Assembly: GCA_014549065.1 (NCBI GenBank)
Contig: JACDOX010000109.1
Span: forward strand, 1,305,162-1,369,161
DNA length: 64,000 nucleotides
Direction of reading: 5' to 3'
Origin: Cardinalis cardinalis
Lineage: Eukaryota > Chordata > Aves > Passeriformes > Cardinalidae
Shown: piece after piece, positions 13,556-25,400 of the stretch
How positions within the stretch are numbered: the stretch's first letter is position 1
How the letters are laid out: the number at the start of each line of letters is the position of its first letter
Notes under the pieces: generated by a model
Database searches by the model: none
What the model was told of the DNA's origin: nothing
The model's input: the letters and a program-made list of their open reading frames with translations, nothing else
Position numbers and translations under genes: made by a program

Positions 13556-14284
13556 CCCTGTATTGATCCCATGACTGTTCAGAGCAGCAGAAGAAACTTC
13601 CCTGTCATCCCAACACAAAAGAATGGGGCCTGGACAGGTTAAAATATCAGCTCTGTTTCCCAGACCTTCCTACAAAACTCATCATGCACAGAGAGAAGTT
13701 AGAAAGTAAAATAAAATATCTCTAAGAAGTCATTTGGCACACAGAAGTATAACATAAGTGAGAGGACAAGAGCCCTCACACCCTTACAAGTGCCCTGGGA
13801 AAAGCTGGAGCAAACAAACTGCTGCCTCCTGGCCCACCTGCTGCAGGTACATTTGACCCTCTTGCCCAAGCTGTATTTCATTAGTGTGTCTCAAGGAGGA
13901 CAGGCTGTTGAATGATTCAAGCTGGATAAGATTTGCTGCAATGGAAAACTTGTGTGCCTCTCTGGTTGAAAAACCCTTTGCAGAAATAGATTAGCAAGCC
14001 ATCAGTGTGAACTGGACTGTTAACCTAAGAGTAGGAAATACAACGGGGTTTGAAACTGCATTTTAATTTGTCATGCTGCTGAATAATTTATCATACATCT
14101 CACCATATATTGAAATGAAAACCTGAAGTATGACATACAGTAAATAATTCAGACTGGCTCTTTCATCGAGTGTGAGCTGGGTTATTGATACTTGATTTTA
14201 GTGAGGTACACATCCATGNCAGCTCCTGCTGGGCTCTCCAATTTTCTTCTGTTGGTACCAGTGAAAAATTCAGGGCTACAAAGG

Positions 14285-14658
14285 CAGTCAGAGGGCTGGG
14301 CAGAGTTGGGGTTGTTCAGCCTGTGGCAGCCTTTCAATACTTGAAGTGGGCTTATAAGACACTTGGGGACAGATCCTTTTAGTAGGACCTGTAGTGATAA
14401 GGTAATGGTTTTAAAGGAAAAGAATTGTCAATTTATATTAGATATAAGAATAATTTTTTTATAATGATGGGGTGAAACACTGGCACAGATTTCCCAGAGG
14501 GGTGGTAGGTGCTCCATCNCTGNGCACATTCAAGGTGAGGCTGCTGAGGCTCTGAGCAGCCTGATCCAATTGAAGATGCCCCTGCTCATTGCAGGGGGGC
14601 TGGACTGAACAACCTTCCAAGGTCCCTTCCAACCCAAATTGTGCTGTGATTCTGTGAA
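14285..14658 (+). mobile_element. CR1 LINE 3' end, + orientation
   Basis: This is a 5'-truncated copy of the chicken-repeat-1 retrotransposon. It is collinear with the CR1 3' region: GGGGTTGTTCAGCCTG, then CTTTCAATACTTGAAGTGGG, then the TAGATATAAG block, then AAACACTGGCACAG and CCCAGAGGGGTGGTAG. It ends in CAAGGTCCCTTCCAACCC and a single TGATTCTGTGA terminal motif. Many substitutions and indels show that it is old and inactive. No open reading frame survives. Confidence 0.92.
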
Positions 14659-14984
14659 ATGCTCCTTTAGGCAGTCCACCAACTCCCCATGGACTCCTTC
14701 ATTTCTCCTAATAAAATGTCAGTAAGGAAAACTTCTGNAGCCTGAGAAGCAAGGACAAATGAGCTGACCTGAGGGTGCAGCCTCACAAATTCTTGAGGAG
14801 CAGCCACAGAAGCTTGAGGAGCGAGCTGGGGGTATTGATCCACCACCTCCAGCGCCCATCTCAGCCTGAGCACTGCAGGGGCAGCACAGGGCAGGGCTGC
14901 AGCCTGTGGGCTTGGCAGGTTGGTGGCACGTGCTTGCAAGTTGGCAAACACAAACAGATGGTTACAGCACAACTGTTTGTGTTA

Positions 14985-15065
14985 TTTGAGATCGAAATCT
15001 TAACAGCTAATTAGTATCTCATTAGGGTTCTATTTGCATAGCTAATGAAGGTAATTTATGAGGAA
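14985..15065. promoter_or_regulatory. Candidate enhancer: octamer plus homeodomain sites
   Basis: Within about 55 bases lie CTAATTAG (15007-15014), CATTAG, ATTTGCAT (15032-15039, a full octamer on the minus strand), GCTAATGA and GTAATTTA. This is a dense set of POU and homeodomain target sequences. It shares AGCTAATTAGTA with 7212-7223. It lies immediately downstream of the CR1 tail but is not part of that element. Function is inferred from motif density only. Confidence 0.35.
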
Positions 15066-17130
15066 AGAAAACATTTGAGACTCCCCAGCACAGGCAATTG
15101 ACTTGAACTGTGGTGGAGCAGACAGCCAACTGCATTTAGAGCCTCCTTTTTCCTGGATAAAAGGGACAACAAAAAGACCTGAATCCATGGGAAAATGTGA
15201 TTTAAACCTCCCTGTGCCTCAGTTCCCACTAATCAGGGGCAATGAGTTCTCCATTCTCCATCCACTATTGAGGGTACTGACTTCTTCTAAGCAGACAAAG
15301 GGAAGGGCATGGTTTGCCTTTGTTTGTTTGTTTTTTTCTTTGAATTAATCTCAAAAAAAAAAAAAAAGAAGAGGGGTCATCAGACAAGGTCAAAATATGT
15401 GCATTGGTACTATTCAACCTGTTTCAGAGGAGGTCTCTGTTTGTTATTGAAGGTAATCAAGGCTTTACTGCAGAGNAATCTGAATTTGTCATTCCCAAGT
15501 TCACGGAAATATTTGCTAAATGAGTTTCTCTAGTGAAAAATTAGTTTCTGTACTTCTTTAAATAAGCAGAAGTTTCCAGAGCAGTGCTTTGGGTGGCCAT
15601 GCTTACCTGCCTTGGCACTTCAGTGCTCCTCTGCTTTCTTGGCAGAACTGCTTACAAAAGACAATCTTTTATAAGAGAAAGGAGACACTTGTTTCTCATC
15701 AAGACCAAATATTGACATTTCCTGCCTGCTAAACCTTTTGTTCTTGAACCATTGTTAAGGAAAAATATTTACAAAGTTAGGAGACAGTTTAAAGCCAGAG
15801 CCCACATGGGGATCATGGGAGACTGTCATTGAGGAAAAGATCCTGGTGTTTTGTCATGTTCAATCTGGGATGAGTCCCAGAAATGCCAGGATACTGTAAC
15901 AACTGGTTTTAGGAAGGAGTAGGTCNCCAGCTAGGTTGAGTGGTCACAGTTTCAGCTGAGCTTTACAAGTTCACTGGATTTAGGCTTCCTNTTCCTCTCC
16001 AAGACTTCAAACAGAAACACTAAAAAGCTGCAAACCAAAGCTGAGCTAAAGTAAAGACTGTTCTGTGTCACACTGTTCATATTGAGACCCAAAAGAAGCT
16101 ATACAAAAATGTGAATCTGTAGTTATGTAATTAGGAGCAAATTGCACTCTAGAGATTAAATCACTGGTAGAGGCTATAGAGAACTTTTTTTTGGTAGACC
16201 TTTGGGTGGGCACAGGAGGTTAAATATCTAATGATTATATTTGGGAAAAAAATATCAGAAATAATTAATCTTCTCTTCCTCACTACTAACTCCTTGATCA
16301 CTCATGCTCCTCCTGAGAATTTCTGTGGTGAGATTCTGAAATTTCTGCTTTGCTGTTTTTTCCTCCCTTTGCCATTTTAGGTGTGGTGGGAGCTCTGGAT
16401 CCTCGTGCTGATCCAGTTGGTGCAGCTCACATGGGCAGCATTCCCAGGGAGACTGGGTCACCCAGGAAATCAGCTTGGGAAAATCACTCCTCTCTTTTCA
16501 TACATCCGTGTTTCTCCTCCCCCCATTCTTGTGTGTGTACCTCTCTCACACTAAAAAGAAAGAGAGGATGAAAAAAAGGCAAAAAAGCTTTGAAGGCTTA
16601 AATATACTGGAGCTTTCATTGCCCTTTGTTTTTATCCAGAAAAGCTTATGTTCACTCAAAATGGCAATTACTTGAATCTAATTGGAACCATTTTNTGTAG
16701 CTCCAAACTCATTGCTTATCTCAATAATAAATGAACTTACAAAATATTTTTGTTACTAAAAGAATTGTAGTTGTGCAGGCCAGATCATCAGTCATGATTT
16801 CCTTTTGTGGGCCTAATGTGAACCTCATTTGATTTGGAACAGAAGGTTAGCTGAAACATTAGCTACTGTACCTTCAGCTATGGCAGGGAAGGGAACGTGC
16901 CTCCTAGAGATTTTTAAATCCTGGTTTTCATGGTGAAGATTTTAACTGAGATTTACCTGTTAAACAAATTTACATTGCATTTAAATATAAAGGAAAGGAT
17001 ATATTTGTAATGTAGACGCTCCAACCTTGATCAGGACCCCATGAAGCGAAGTTCTGTGCACCAGGAAGGTTTTACTGTTCAGACAAACCAGCTCCTTGAA
17101 CCTCTTTGTGGCAGCAGAGATGGAACAGGG

Positions 17131-17244
17131 CTGGGGAGGAGCTCTCTGCTGGGAGGGATGGTGGGAAGGAGCTGTCTGCTGGGAGGGATGGTGGGAAGGA
17201 GCTGTCTNNNNGNNGGGANGGNNGGNNGGANNNNNCTNTCTGCT
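17131..17244 (+). repeat. 30-bp minisatellite with ambiguous copy
   Basis: A 30-base unit (GGGAGGGATGGTGGGAAGGA followed by GCTGTCTGCT) is present as a partial copy at 17131-17150, full copies at 17151-17180 and 17181-17210, and a fourth of about 34 bases at 17211-17244. The bases at 17208-17238 are largely n, in a pattern that keeps the G-rich positions. This fits unresolved alleles differing in repeat phase or number. Confidence 0.88.
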
Positions 17245-19179
17245 GGGAGGGATGGAGCAAGCCTGGGTGTTGATCAGCTATGTTGTTTGGACTCTGTTCA
17301 TGGCAGCCAGGCTGGCTTCAGAAAGTTCCTGTGCTGAACAGAGGGCAGATGCAGCAAGGAGGGAAGGGTCCTTCACCTCTGGAATTAATTAGCCATGGGA
17401 AATGCCAAGCCTGAATCCAAACAAGGGCTTATCAAAGTGCAGCAGGATGGGAGAAGTGGCTTTGCTGTGGTTGTGCAGCAACCCTGATACCTCCTGCCCA
17501 ATTTATAGTGAAGGAATAAAACTAGATTGAGGTTTGACTGAATAGTTGTCTCTAGGACAGATTGGTTTGGGGNCCATATGTTGGTCTGGTGAACTGAATA
17601 AAAACCTCTTGACATCCATCACGGAGCTTTTTTAAAAAGGAAAGCAAAACTGAGGTAAAAACCTGCCCAAAGAGGNATTGGTCACTCATCCTCAGCTGAC
17701 AGCAGCACTTTCTGCCAAACATCCCTGCTTCCCTCCCTGGAGCTGCTTCCTCCCCTTCACCTGCCAGCAGAGAAGCGTGNACAATTGCTCCCTGACCCAG
17801 GGGAAATAGTCAGAGTCAGCTTAAATGTCTGGGGAGGTTTCATCCTNACTTGGAGAGACTTGAGTTAGGGAATTGTTGGGTGTGAGAGGAGGAGGAGGTT
17901 CTCAGTGGGGATGTGGGAGGAGAAGGTGATCCCTTTCCCTGCTCCCTGCAACCAAGACAGGGTTCATGGCTGTAGAGTGACACCCCAATGGAGAGAATGC
18001 CAGTCACAGCTGGGTGCCAGTTTGGACCAGCTCGTGGCTCAAACACAACACAGAACTCTGTTGTGCTGCCTGCCATGGGTGTGCCAGTGCAGAGCTCCAC
18101 TGATCCTGGCAAACCCCTGCACAGGGTGTGGCAAACACCCTCAGCCCCTCTGTGGGAATGGCTGAGCACTGGGGCTTTGGGAATCCTCTCACCTCATAGC
18201 CCTCAGCCCCTCTGGGTGTCAGGAGCCCTCTCAGCTCCCCACAGCTCTGGCTGCCTGGGATCCCACCTCAGCCTGCCCCAGAGCTGCTCCCTGCATCACC
18301 GCAGCTCTGCTTTCAAGTGGTTTCCCCTCTGGGCACCTTTTATCAACAGCTCCTGTGCAGATAAAAGTGTGCTCAGCCCTGGTGAAATCCCCAGCAGCTG
18401 ACTGGAGTGCTGACAGCCTTAACCCAGGTCCTGCATCCTCTGGGCAGGCAGAGGTGGGATGGCCTTGGGAGCACCTGCACTGCAGTGCCTGGGAGCACAT
18501 CCAAAGCCAGCGATCCTGGGGCTGTCAGGACACCCCAGTGGGCCTTTGGGCCGGGCCAGGAAGTTCTTCCCAGGTGGTTTCTTACTGTCTGACCTCCCTG
18601 GGACCATCCCCAAGCAGCAGTTTGCATGCAGCCATCCTGCTGAGGAAGGCAGCAGTGAAGCAGNCTTTTCCATGCCAGCTGGCCTCCATGGCAGGAATGT
18701 TCCCAGGCACTCTGGATTTACTGGTAGAGATGTAGCCTCAGAGGAAGAGATACAAACAGAGCTGTGGGTTTANTTTGCTCCCATGGAATTTGGCCCTGGG
18801 CTTTGGAAGAAGAGGGTTTTGCTTCTCTGAAAATGCANTGGGCTCATGAGAAGCATGGAACTGTGGGAAGAGAAGGAGCAGGGAACAAGGGACACTTCTG
18901 CCAGGGCTCTGAGATCAGTGATGTGACAGATCACCTGGGCATTGCTGCACTGCATTTCTGTTTGACTCCCCAAGGTGGGTATGACTAGTGTCCTCCACAC
19001 AAGTGAAGGAAAAGCTGCAGTTTCAGTAGCCTGGGAAGAAACTGGAGGCACTGTGGCCCTGAATGCCCATTTCTGGCTGGGAAGCTCTGCCTGCCTTCAG
19101 CACAGCAGGGTGGCTGCAGGTGCCAGGCTCCANTTGCCCACTGGCTTAGCAAGGGGACAGAGATTCCCTCCTGAGGCTC

Positions 19180-19290
19180 ACAGAGCTGGCTTGGAAGGGA
19201 CCTTAAAGATCATCAGCTCCAACCCCTGCCCTGGACAGGGACATGTCCCACTGAACCAGGCTGATCCACCCAGCCTGGCCTTGAACACTT
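19180..19290 (-). mobile_element. CR1 LINE 3' end fragment, reverse
   Basis: The + strand reads TTGGAAGGGACCTTAAAGAT, CCAACCCCTGCCCTGGACAG and CAGCCTGGCCTTGAACACTT. This is the reverse complement of the CR1 3' terminal region. The copy is about 110 bases long, severely truncated and without coding capacity. It lies inside a 207-codon + strand ORF, which argues that the ORF is spurious. Confidence 0.88.
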
Positions 19291-20623
19291 CCCCACAGTT
19301 AACTTGGGGTTCGCTTTTCCCCCTTAAGATGGGATTTGTTGCTGCAGTTTCTTCCACTTTTAGGATGGGAAATATTAAGAGAAAAGCTTTAAAGACTCCT
19401 CATTCAGGAGAGTTACGTATCTTTTTCTGGTTTTATTACATTGTTTATATCAAAGTAGTGGTGTTAGAAATGCTTTTNTCAGCAGCAGGACTAATGGGGA
19501 GGTTGCCGGGAGCAGTTATTCCCTCTTGGAGAACATTAGAAAATACTATTTCTCTGAACACAATGGTGATAGTCTTGCTANCCTGCTGCTCTGCTTAAAA
19601 ATGATTAAAGTTCAAAAGCTTTAAAGTTTAAGTGATGTCCATGTGGCAGCTCAGGAGCCTCCTTTCCACATGGGGTTTTGGGAAAGCCACAGAGCAAATG
19701 GCANTCAGTTGGAACACCAGTGATTTCACTTCATCTTAAGAGGAATAAATCTTTGTTTTATCATATAAGTAGATGTTCCTTTGGAGAGTTCGTAGAAAAG
19801 CTTTTCATCATTTTAGACCTGGAAAATTGAGCTTGTTTTATCAGAACGTGTCCAATATTGTAAATGAATGAAGGGAAGAAAGGAAAAAATAATATTGACA
19901 TATTATTTCAGTGGTGTATTTTTTTAATCTATCAGAGTTCCTCAAAATTAATGTCTGACATTTTAGAAGTTGCTTAGGGGAAAAAAAGATATACAAAACA
20001 CTCTACTTTTTATTAAGTTTATTTTGTAAGGAAACTATTTTCCCACCAGCTGCAGAAATGAATGTCACATTCGATTGCGCAACTTAGATTTTCAATTTTC
20101 CACTGGTGTGGAGAGAGCAGCCCTGATTTTCCAAGGATTTATTCACAAACTTGAGTTTCAGGTTCTCAGGATTCTTCCTAGGCTGTGTGAGCATCTGAAC
20201 CAAGACTTACAGTTTGTTTAAAATTATTTAAGGTATTAATTTTGGACTTGTGGTGATCTTACATCTTTCCCAATTCAAGTNCTGGCTGCCCTTTCTGGCA
20301 AAGTGGGGCAGGAGGAATTTTGGGGCAGTTCCTTTTTTGAAACCCACTGGCTGTCAGGGNTTATGCAGAGGTTTGGGATGTACAAAGGGAAGCAGAAAGC
20401 AAGGGAGACAGTCTGAGGTACAAAGTAAATGAAGTTTATTCCATGTTTCCCCAGCTCATTTGTTTGTTTAGTATTTTGGTTTATTTGAAAGGAATTTATT
20501 CCACTGCTGACTGAAGGAATGTATGCAATATTTAGTGCACCCACCTGAAGTGGATGTGAATGTTTGCTGAGCCTCTACACCTGAACACTGGAGAGGAAGC
20601 AGAAAATGTAAGGAAGGGCACAA

Positions 20624-20679
20624 TAACACAACACCAAGGCCTAAGTCTCCTACAGTAACACAACACCAAGGCCTAAGTC
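20624..20679 (+). repeat. Exact 24-bp repeat, 32-bp period
   Basis: An identical 24-mer beginning TAACACAACACCAAGG occurs at 20624-20647 and 20656-20679, separated by TCCTACAG. This gives a 32-base tandem period. The perfect identity suggests a recent duplication or an assembly artefact. Confidence 0.95.
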
Positions 20680-22099
20680 CAGGGAGAGCAAGCAGAATTG
20701 ATGGGAATAATGGAATTAGTAATTGTACAATGCTGCACATCATGGATGTTTTATGGCACTGCTTTTCCAGGCTAATCCTGAACAGACTGATGGATNTGCT
20801 TACTTTAGCAAGCACATAAAGTGAGGGTAGATGGGTCACTGNAAATATCAGAAAAAAGCTGAGGTTGGGTGAGGGAAGGCAGTTAAAGGTATTAAGGAAT
20901 ATAAAGGTTGGCCCAGGCTTTCCCAAAGTGCTGAGCAGACTGGCTGCACAATGCCCATCCTGCAGTGGGGCCTGGAAAAAAGCAAAGGGAGGAGGTGATG
21001 GCACAGCAAATGAGGGAATTCAGTGTGTCCCTCTCCTAGGGAACCAATCTGTACATGGGTACCCTGACTGGTACCTTTATTATCCTGACCAAGGCTGTAA
21101 AAACCCCTCTCTCTTCTGTGTAAATAGACTCTTACCACATCAGAGCTTTTCTCTGTAGCTGAATGGGATTATCATATTCCTGCTAGGATTTGTGGGTTGC
21201 AGTAAGAACTGTGGACAAGGCACTGCAGGAATTTGTCAGGAAGCTATTGGATAATAGGTTCAATATCAGGCTTTTAAAAAATGTCTCCATGAGCTGAGTA
21301 CTGAACATCTCACTTGAAATTTAGGGATTTTGACCCAAGGACTGTATCTNACCTGCTTCTGCATTGTTGAAAGTCTGAGTGTGACCTCCTCAGGTCTTTG
21401 GGCCTCTGTATACCTCTCAGTGAAAATAGCCTTTTTCTGGTCTCTGCCCCTTCTTTCCTTCTGTAAAATGGAGACAGTGGTGGAGGAATTCAAGGGGATA
21501 TTCCTCCCCTTGGAGAGGAATATTAAGGCTGGATACAGGGAGATGACTCTGACTCCGGAACTTTAAGGTTACAGATGTTCTGAGGATAAACAGTACCTTG
21601 AAGCAGTTGAATGTGTGCTGCTAATAATTAGTCCCTGCAATCTGGAACGTGCTGGAGCAGACAAGAGCCTGGGAGCAGTCAAAGGATGCTGTTCTCCTGA
21701 GCCCCTCCCAGCCAGTGGCTTCTGCAGCACACAAGCAAACAGGCTCCCAAATAAAGTTCCATGGTGATGTCTGAATGGGGACCTGTGCCCATCAGAGCCC
21801 CTCTGGAGCATGGGAACAAGGGATGGGATTGAAAGCAACTGGCAAAGGGCTTTGCTGCCAGCACAGAGCAGGTGCAGCTGCTGATCACTTGTGCCCAGCA
21901 CAAATCTTCACTATTGCTCTCTGTAGTTCTGCCTACTCCTAAGAGGATATTTAAAGATTGCAATGATAATGACCTGAGCAAACATGACTTTACAGCAGAA
22001 AATAAAATTGCAAGCATTCACTACCAAAGGCAAAGAAGTGTTAGAGAACAAGAATGCCCGATGATGCAACGGTTTTCATCCTGCAACTGAGCACAGAAA

Positions 22100-22420
22100 A
22101 CCTTTTCATATGCCCTAAATCTGCAGCTACAATAAAGCCTTCATACACACAATCTGCTTACACAGAACGTCACGCTTGCCTTTATTTTATTTTAATTGCA
22201 AAACATTATCCAGTTTCACTGCTAAAATATGCACTTCTTAAGACAATATGCGTAACTTTATTTTATCCTCCATTTTGCTTGACGTCATCTCTGCAGTGAT
22301 GAAATTATAAGCTCTTGAAGTGGACCATCTATGACGCAGCCATTTCCCTTTCTTGTGGGAGAACACCCTCACCTCATTGTCTTCCTAACAAGACTTATAT
22401 AATTAAAAAATCCCACTTTG
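22100..22420. promoter_or_regulatory. Candidate enhancer with CRE cluster
   Basis: A full palindromic cAMP-response element, TGACGTCA, is at 22280-22287. Half-sites flank it: CGTCA at 22168-22172 and TGACG at 22332-22336. Between them are ATTTTAATTGCAAAAC and ATATGCGTAAC, which resemble homeodomain and C/EBP-like sites. CpG is otherwise rare in this AT-rich DNA, so three CRE cores in about 170 bases stand out. CREB/ATF proteins bind such sites and BMP2 is a known cAMP-responsive gene. Linking this element to BMP2, about 6.5 kb away, is inference. Confidence 0.38.
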
Positions 22421-25400
22421 CTCCAAATCTTCTGACCAGAAGAGTTGGCATCCCTGTCTCTTCATTGCTTAAACATGTACGCCTGTACCACCAAAACAAG
22501 TAGGAACTTTGCCACTGTCTTTGAGGCAAGATATTTGAGATTATTTGAGATTATTATTAACCTAATATTTAACCCCAAACAATTGCAGTGACTAACCCTT
22601 AGTGCCTTTACTTGAAGTTCTTGCAGGAACTTACAAGTGAGGGTCAGTACAATCATCTCATTTCCATGGGGNGAAAACCAAGGCACTGTGGAAAGTAAAA
22701 GGACATTCCTATTGCTGGGAAGAGAACTGGGAGCTTCTGAATCAGCTCAGGGCCTACTGAATTGCCCTAGTCTGTGTCTGTTCCCACTGCATGGAATTAA
22801 ACATGCATCAGTGGTGGCAGTGCCTCAGAATCTGTCCAGTGGTGGTTTGGTTGTTCTCCAGACTGTACCAAGGTGTTGTGGCACTTTCACCTCTTCATGA
22901 TAAAAGCCAGAGGTCAAATGCTGGATTTTGAAATCTGGAACTTTGCAACATCAAAGGAAAAAACTCTTTTAAAAAAGAGGTTATTATCTTAGCCTCCCGT
23001 TTTCCTCTTTCACCAGTAATTTTATTACAAATTGTAGGAATTTGTCTTGCAGTTTCAAAGCTGCACAGCCACGTGAACTGATTGCTGCAGCCTGTATTTG
23101 CAGATGTAACAGAGCTGGGAGCAACTGCTATTGCTCACTAGCAGTGGAGACATACTGGAAATTGAGAAAATCCTGGGTCTGCATTGTATTTCCTGATAAA
23201 TTCCAATTTCCCTGCCACTATGATGGAAAGCAAGCTGAGATTTGATGAATGAAATTGAGACTCGCTGTGAAACAGAGCAACAGCTTTGAAGAGCTGCCAG
23301 ATTTCAGTGAAGGTGAATAAAAAAGAAATAGACATTTCTGAATAAGCTGCCTTTCCTCTCTTCAAAAACAAATCACCTTCTTGTAAATTATCTTCTCAGG
23401 TGAGAATCCATCCTTCACAGAACAGGAGACAGGCTGTGCAGCAGAGCCAGTTGATAGATGTTAAAAGACAAACCACCAAAAGGCAAATGTGTCTTTGGAA
23501 AACAGTATTAAGTAATATTTTAAAGAATGGCCACACATCATATTCACACAAATGCCAGCAGGAAGCACAGCTCAGGAAAAGAAAAGCTTTCAGATAATCN
23601 CTACCCATTATGAAGGCAAAACCTCAACATCACTAACACATCTTAACTCATTTTTGGCCGTCGCCCTGCTCNCATTTGATGCTGCACCATGTATATGTTT
23701 CATACTTTAGCACAGACTTTTATCAAGAGCTTTATTCACTGAAACGTGCAAAATCCATTTTAAAAAAGCTCACTACCATTAATATTTCATATCTCACATA
23801 CTTATCATATCCAGGGGACAGTGGCCTAAAGTGGGAATCTCAAAAATGCTCCGCGTTGGTCACACGGGGCTGCTGCTGCTAGTAGTAAATGTTGAGTATC
23901 ACCGTGCACAGAGTGATGCAAGTGTTTCTGCAGGCTTGTGTCTCTAACTAGACCAGAATTTAGGCCATTTTGTTTAGGATTGCAGGCTGTGGTCACAGAC
24001 CCCAGGCAGCCTTTCTCATCTAGGTCCTCCTGAAGCAGTGCTGGTTGCAGTGTAACCAAGTTGGAAAAAAAGACACTACATTGTGGCAGTGTATAAATGT
24101 GATTTTGTACAGGATTTGTAAGAGAAAATTCTGAGGGAAAAAAATACTTTCTTCTATCATGTCTCCTCAGAAAAAAGGACTCTCTCCTTGTTGTAAGGGA
24201 TGTCCTTATTTGGATACTTTTCTACCCTTTTACTAAGAAAACCCAACAACACCTGAAATTGATAGCTATCAGCTGTGTTTGGGTCCTAGCAAGGAACACC
24301 TGGATCTGCAACATTAGCAGCAGGTGCCACTAATTGAGTACTTACTGGCTAAACACCTGCCAAAAAAAAAAAAAAAGACAAAAAAAGGAGTGCATGTGGT
24401 AAAGAAGAAAGAAATGAATCAGTGTAGTTTGAGGGAGAGAAGTGAAATTTCACAAAGGAGATTAACAAATATGCACAGTCAGCTTTACTAACAGATCTTT
24501 TCAGTGTAAGTGGTGGCTTCTCTCTCTGGCAGGGCTTGGCCTGAAGAACTGGATTGCTGTTGAAATAACTCTGTAAAATGCAATGGCATTGTGGGAGCCC
24601 ACCTCGATGGGGCTGGATATTTAGCTGATGTNCCACTTATTTTCAGAGAGCTTGTGAGGAGTTTCAGGTGCAGGAAATACAGGGGTTGGGATTTAGTTTC
24701 TTTTCTCAAGTGTGCTGCTGCACAGCTCTAGGAGTGGGANGGGGACAAGGGCTGGTTTGTGGAGCTGGGAGGCTGGGGGGGCACAGCCAGGCGTGTTTGC
24801 CTCCANTTCATGATACCTAAATGCACCTGTCTCCAATTCTCTCTGTAATCAGGAAGATGNTTCTCAGCTGGTGAGCTCAGGTGTGCTGGGGTTGGCGTGG
24901 GGCAGGCAACCCACAGCCCCAGCAGAATTTAGTCAGTTTTTGTGCTGAGGAGACACGGATCACAACCAAACCTTCAGGGATAATATTTTTTAACCTTTTC
25001 CTCCATTTTCCAGAATACTGCCTCAGNGGAGCTGGATCTGCCTTGGTGAGAAATCTTTCTGTGGGGAAGGTGGGGGGCCATGGCTGAGGTTNTGCTGTGG
25101 GTGGGTGCCAGTGCACTCAGAGAATGTGTTATAGGTGTTTGAGTTTGTTTTTTGGGCCCTCAAGGAAATGGATAGAAAGGCAGAGTTATTGCCCCAGCAG
25201 CTCCAGATCAAAATAGATTGAGACATGACAAAGTATAAAGGCAAGGTGTTTTATGGCCAAGAGAAGTGTCTGAGAGCTTTTTANGCTTAAAATCAGAGAG
25301 GGGCAAACCTACAAGACCCTGTTGATATCAGATCAGAGTGTATGCAGGCTTTCAGAGCAACCACAAAGACATTTCTCCCTTCTAAGGCTCGTTATCCTAA

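Larger units (their letters stand above)
7331..14280. other. Intergenic DNA, no gene recognised
   Basis: No protein family is recognisable in any frame. The longest ORF, 143 codons at 8218-8649, starts in a MIR-like remnant and looks like chance. AT-rich blocks at 10130-10180, 11815-11890 and 14040-14160 carry several TAAT cores and may be conserved. No RNA gene was seen. Confidence 0.65.
15066..22095. other. Intergenic DNA, no gene recognised
   Basis: No recognisable coding sequence. A MIR-like fragment may be present at 15190-15240 (CCTCCCTGTGCCTCAGTTCCC), and another at 21430-21480 (CCTTCTGTAAAATGGAGACA). A poly(A) run lies at 15353-15367. The GC-richer stretch 17840-18760 has many overlapping ORFs on both strands, none with a protein signature. 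A VNTR, a CR1 fragment and a short tandem duplication are listed separately. Confidence 0.65.

Noticed and set aside
18975..19598. 207-codon + strand ORF
   Set aside because: It runs through a CR1 fragment in reverse and contains ambiguous codons. No protein family is recognisable.
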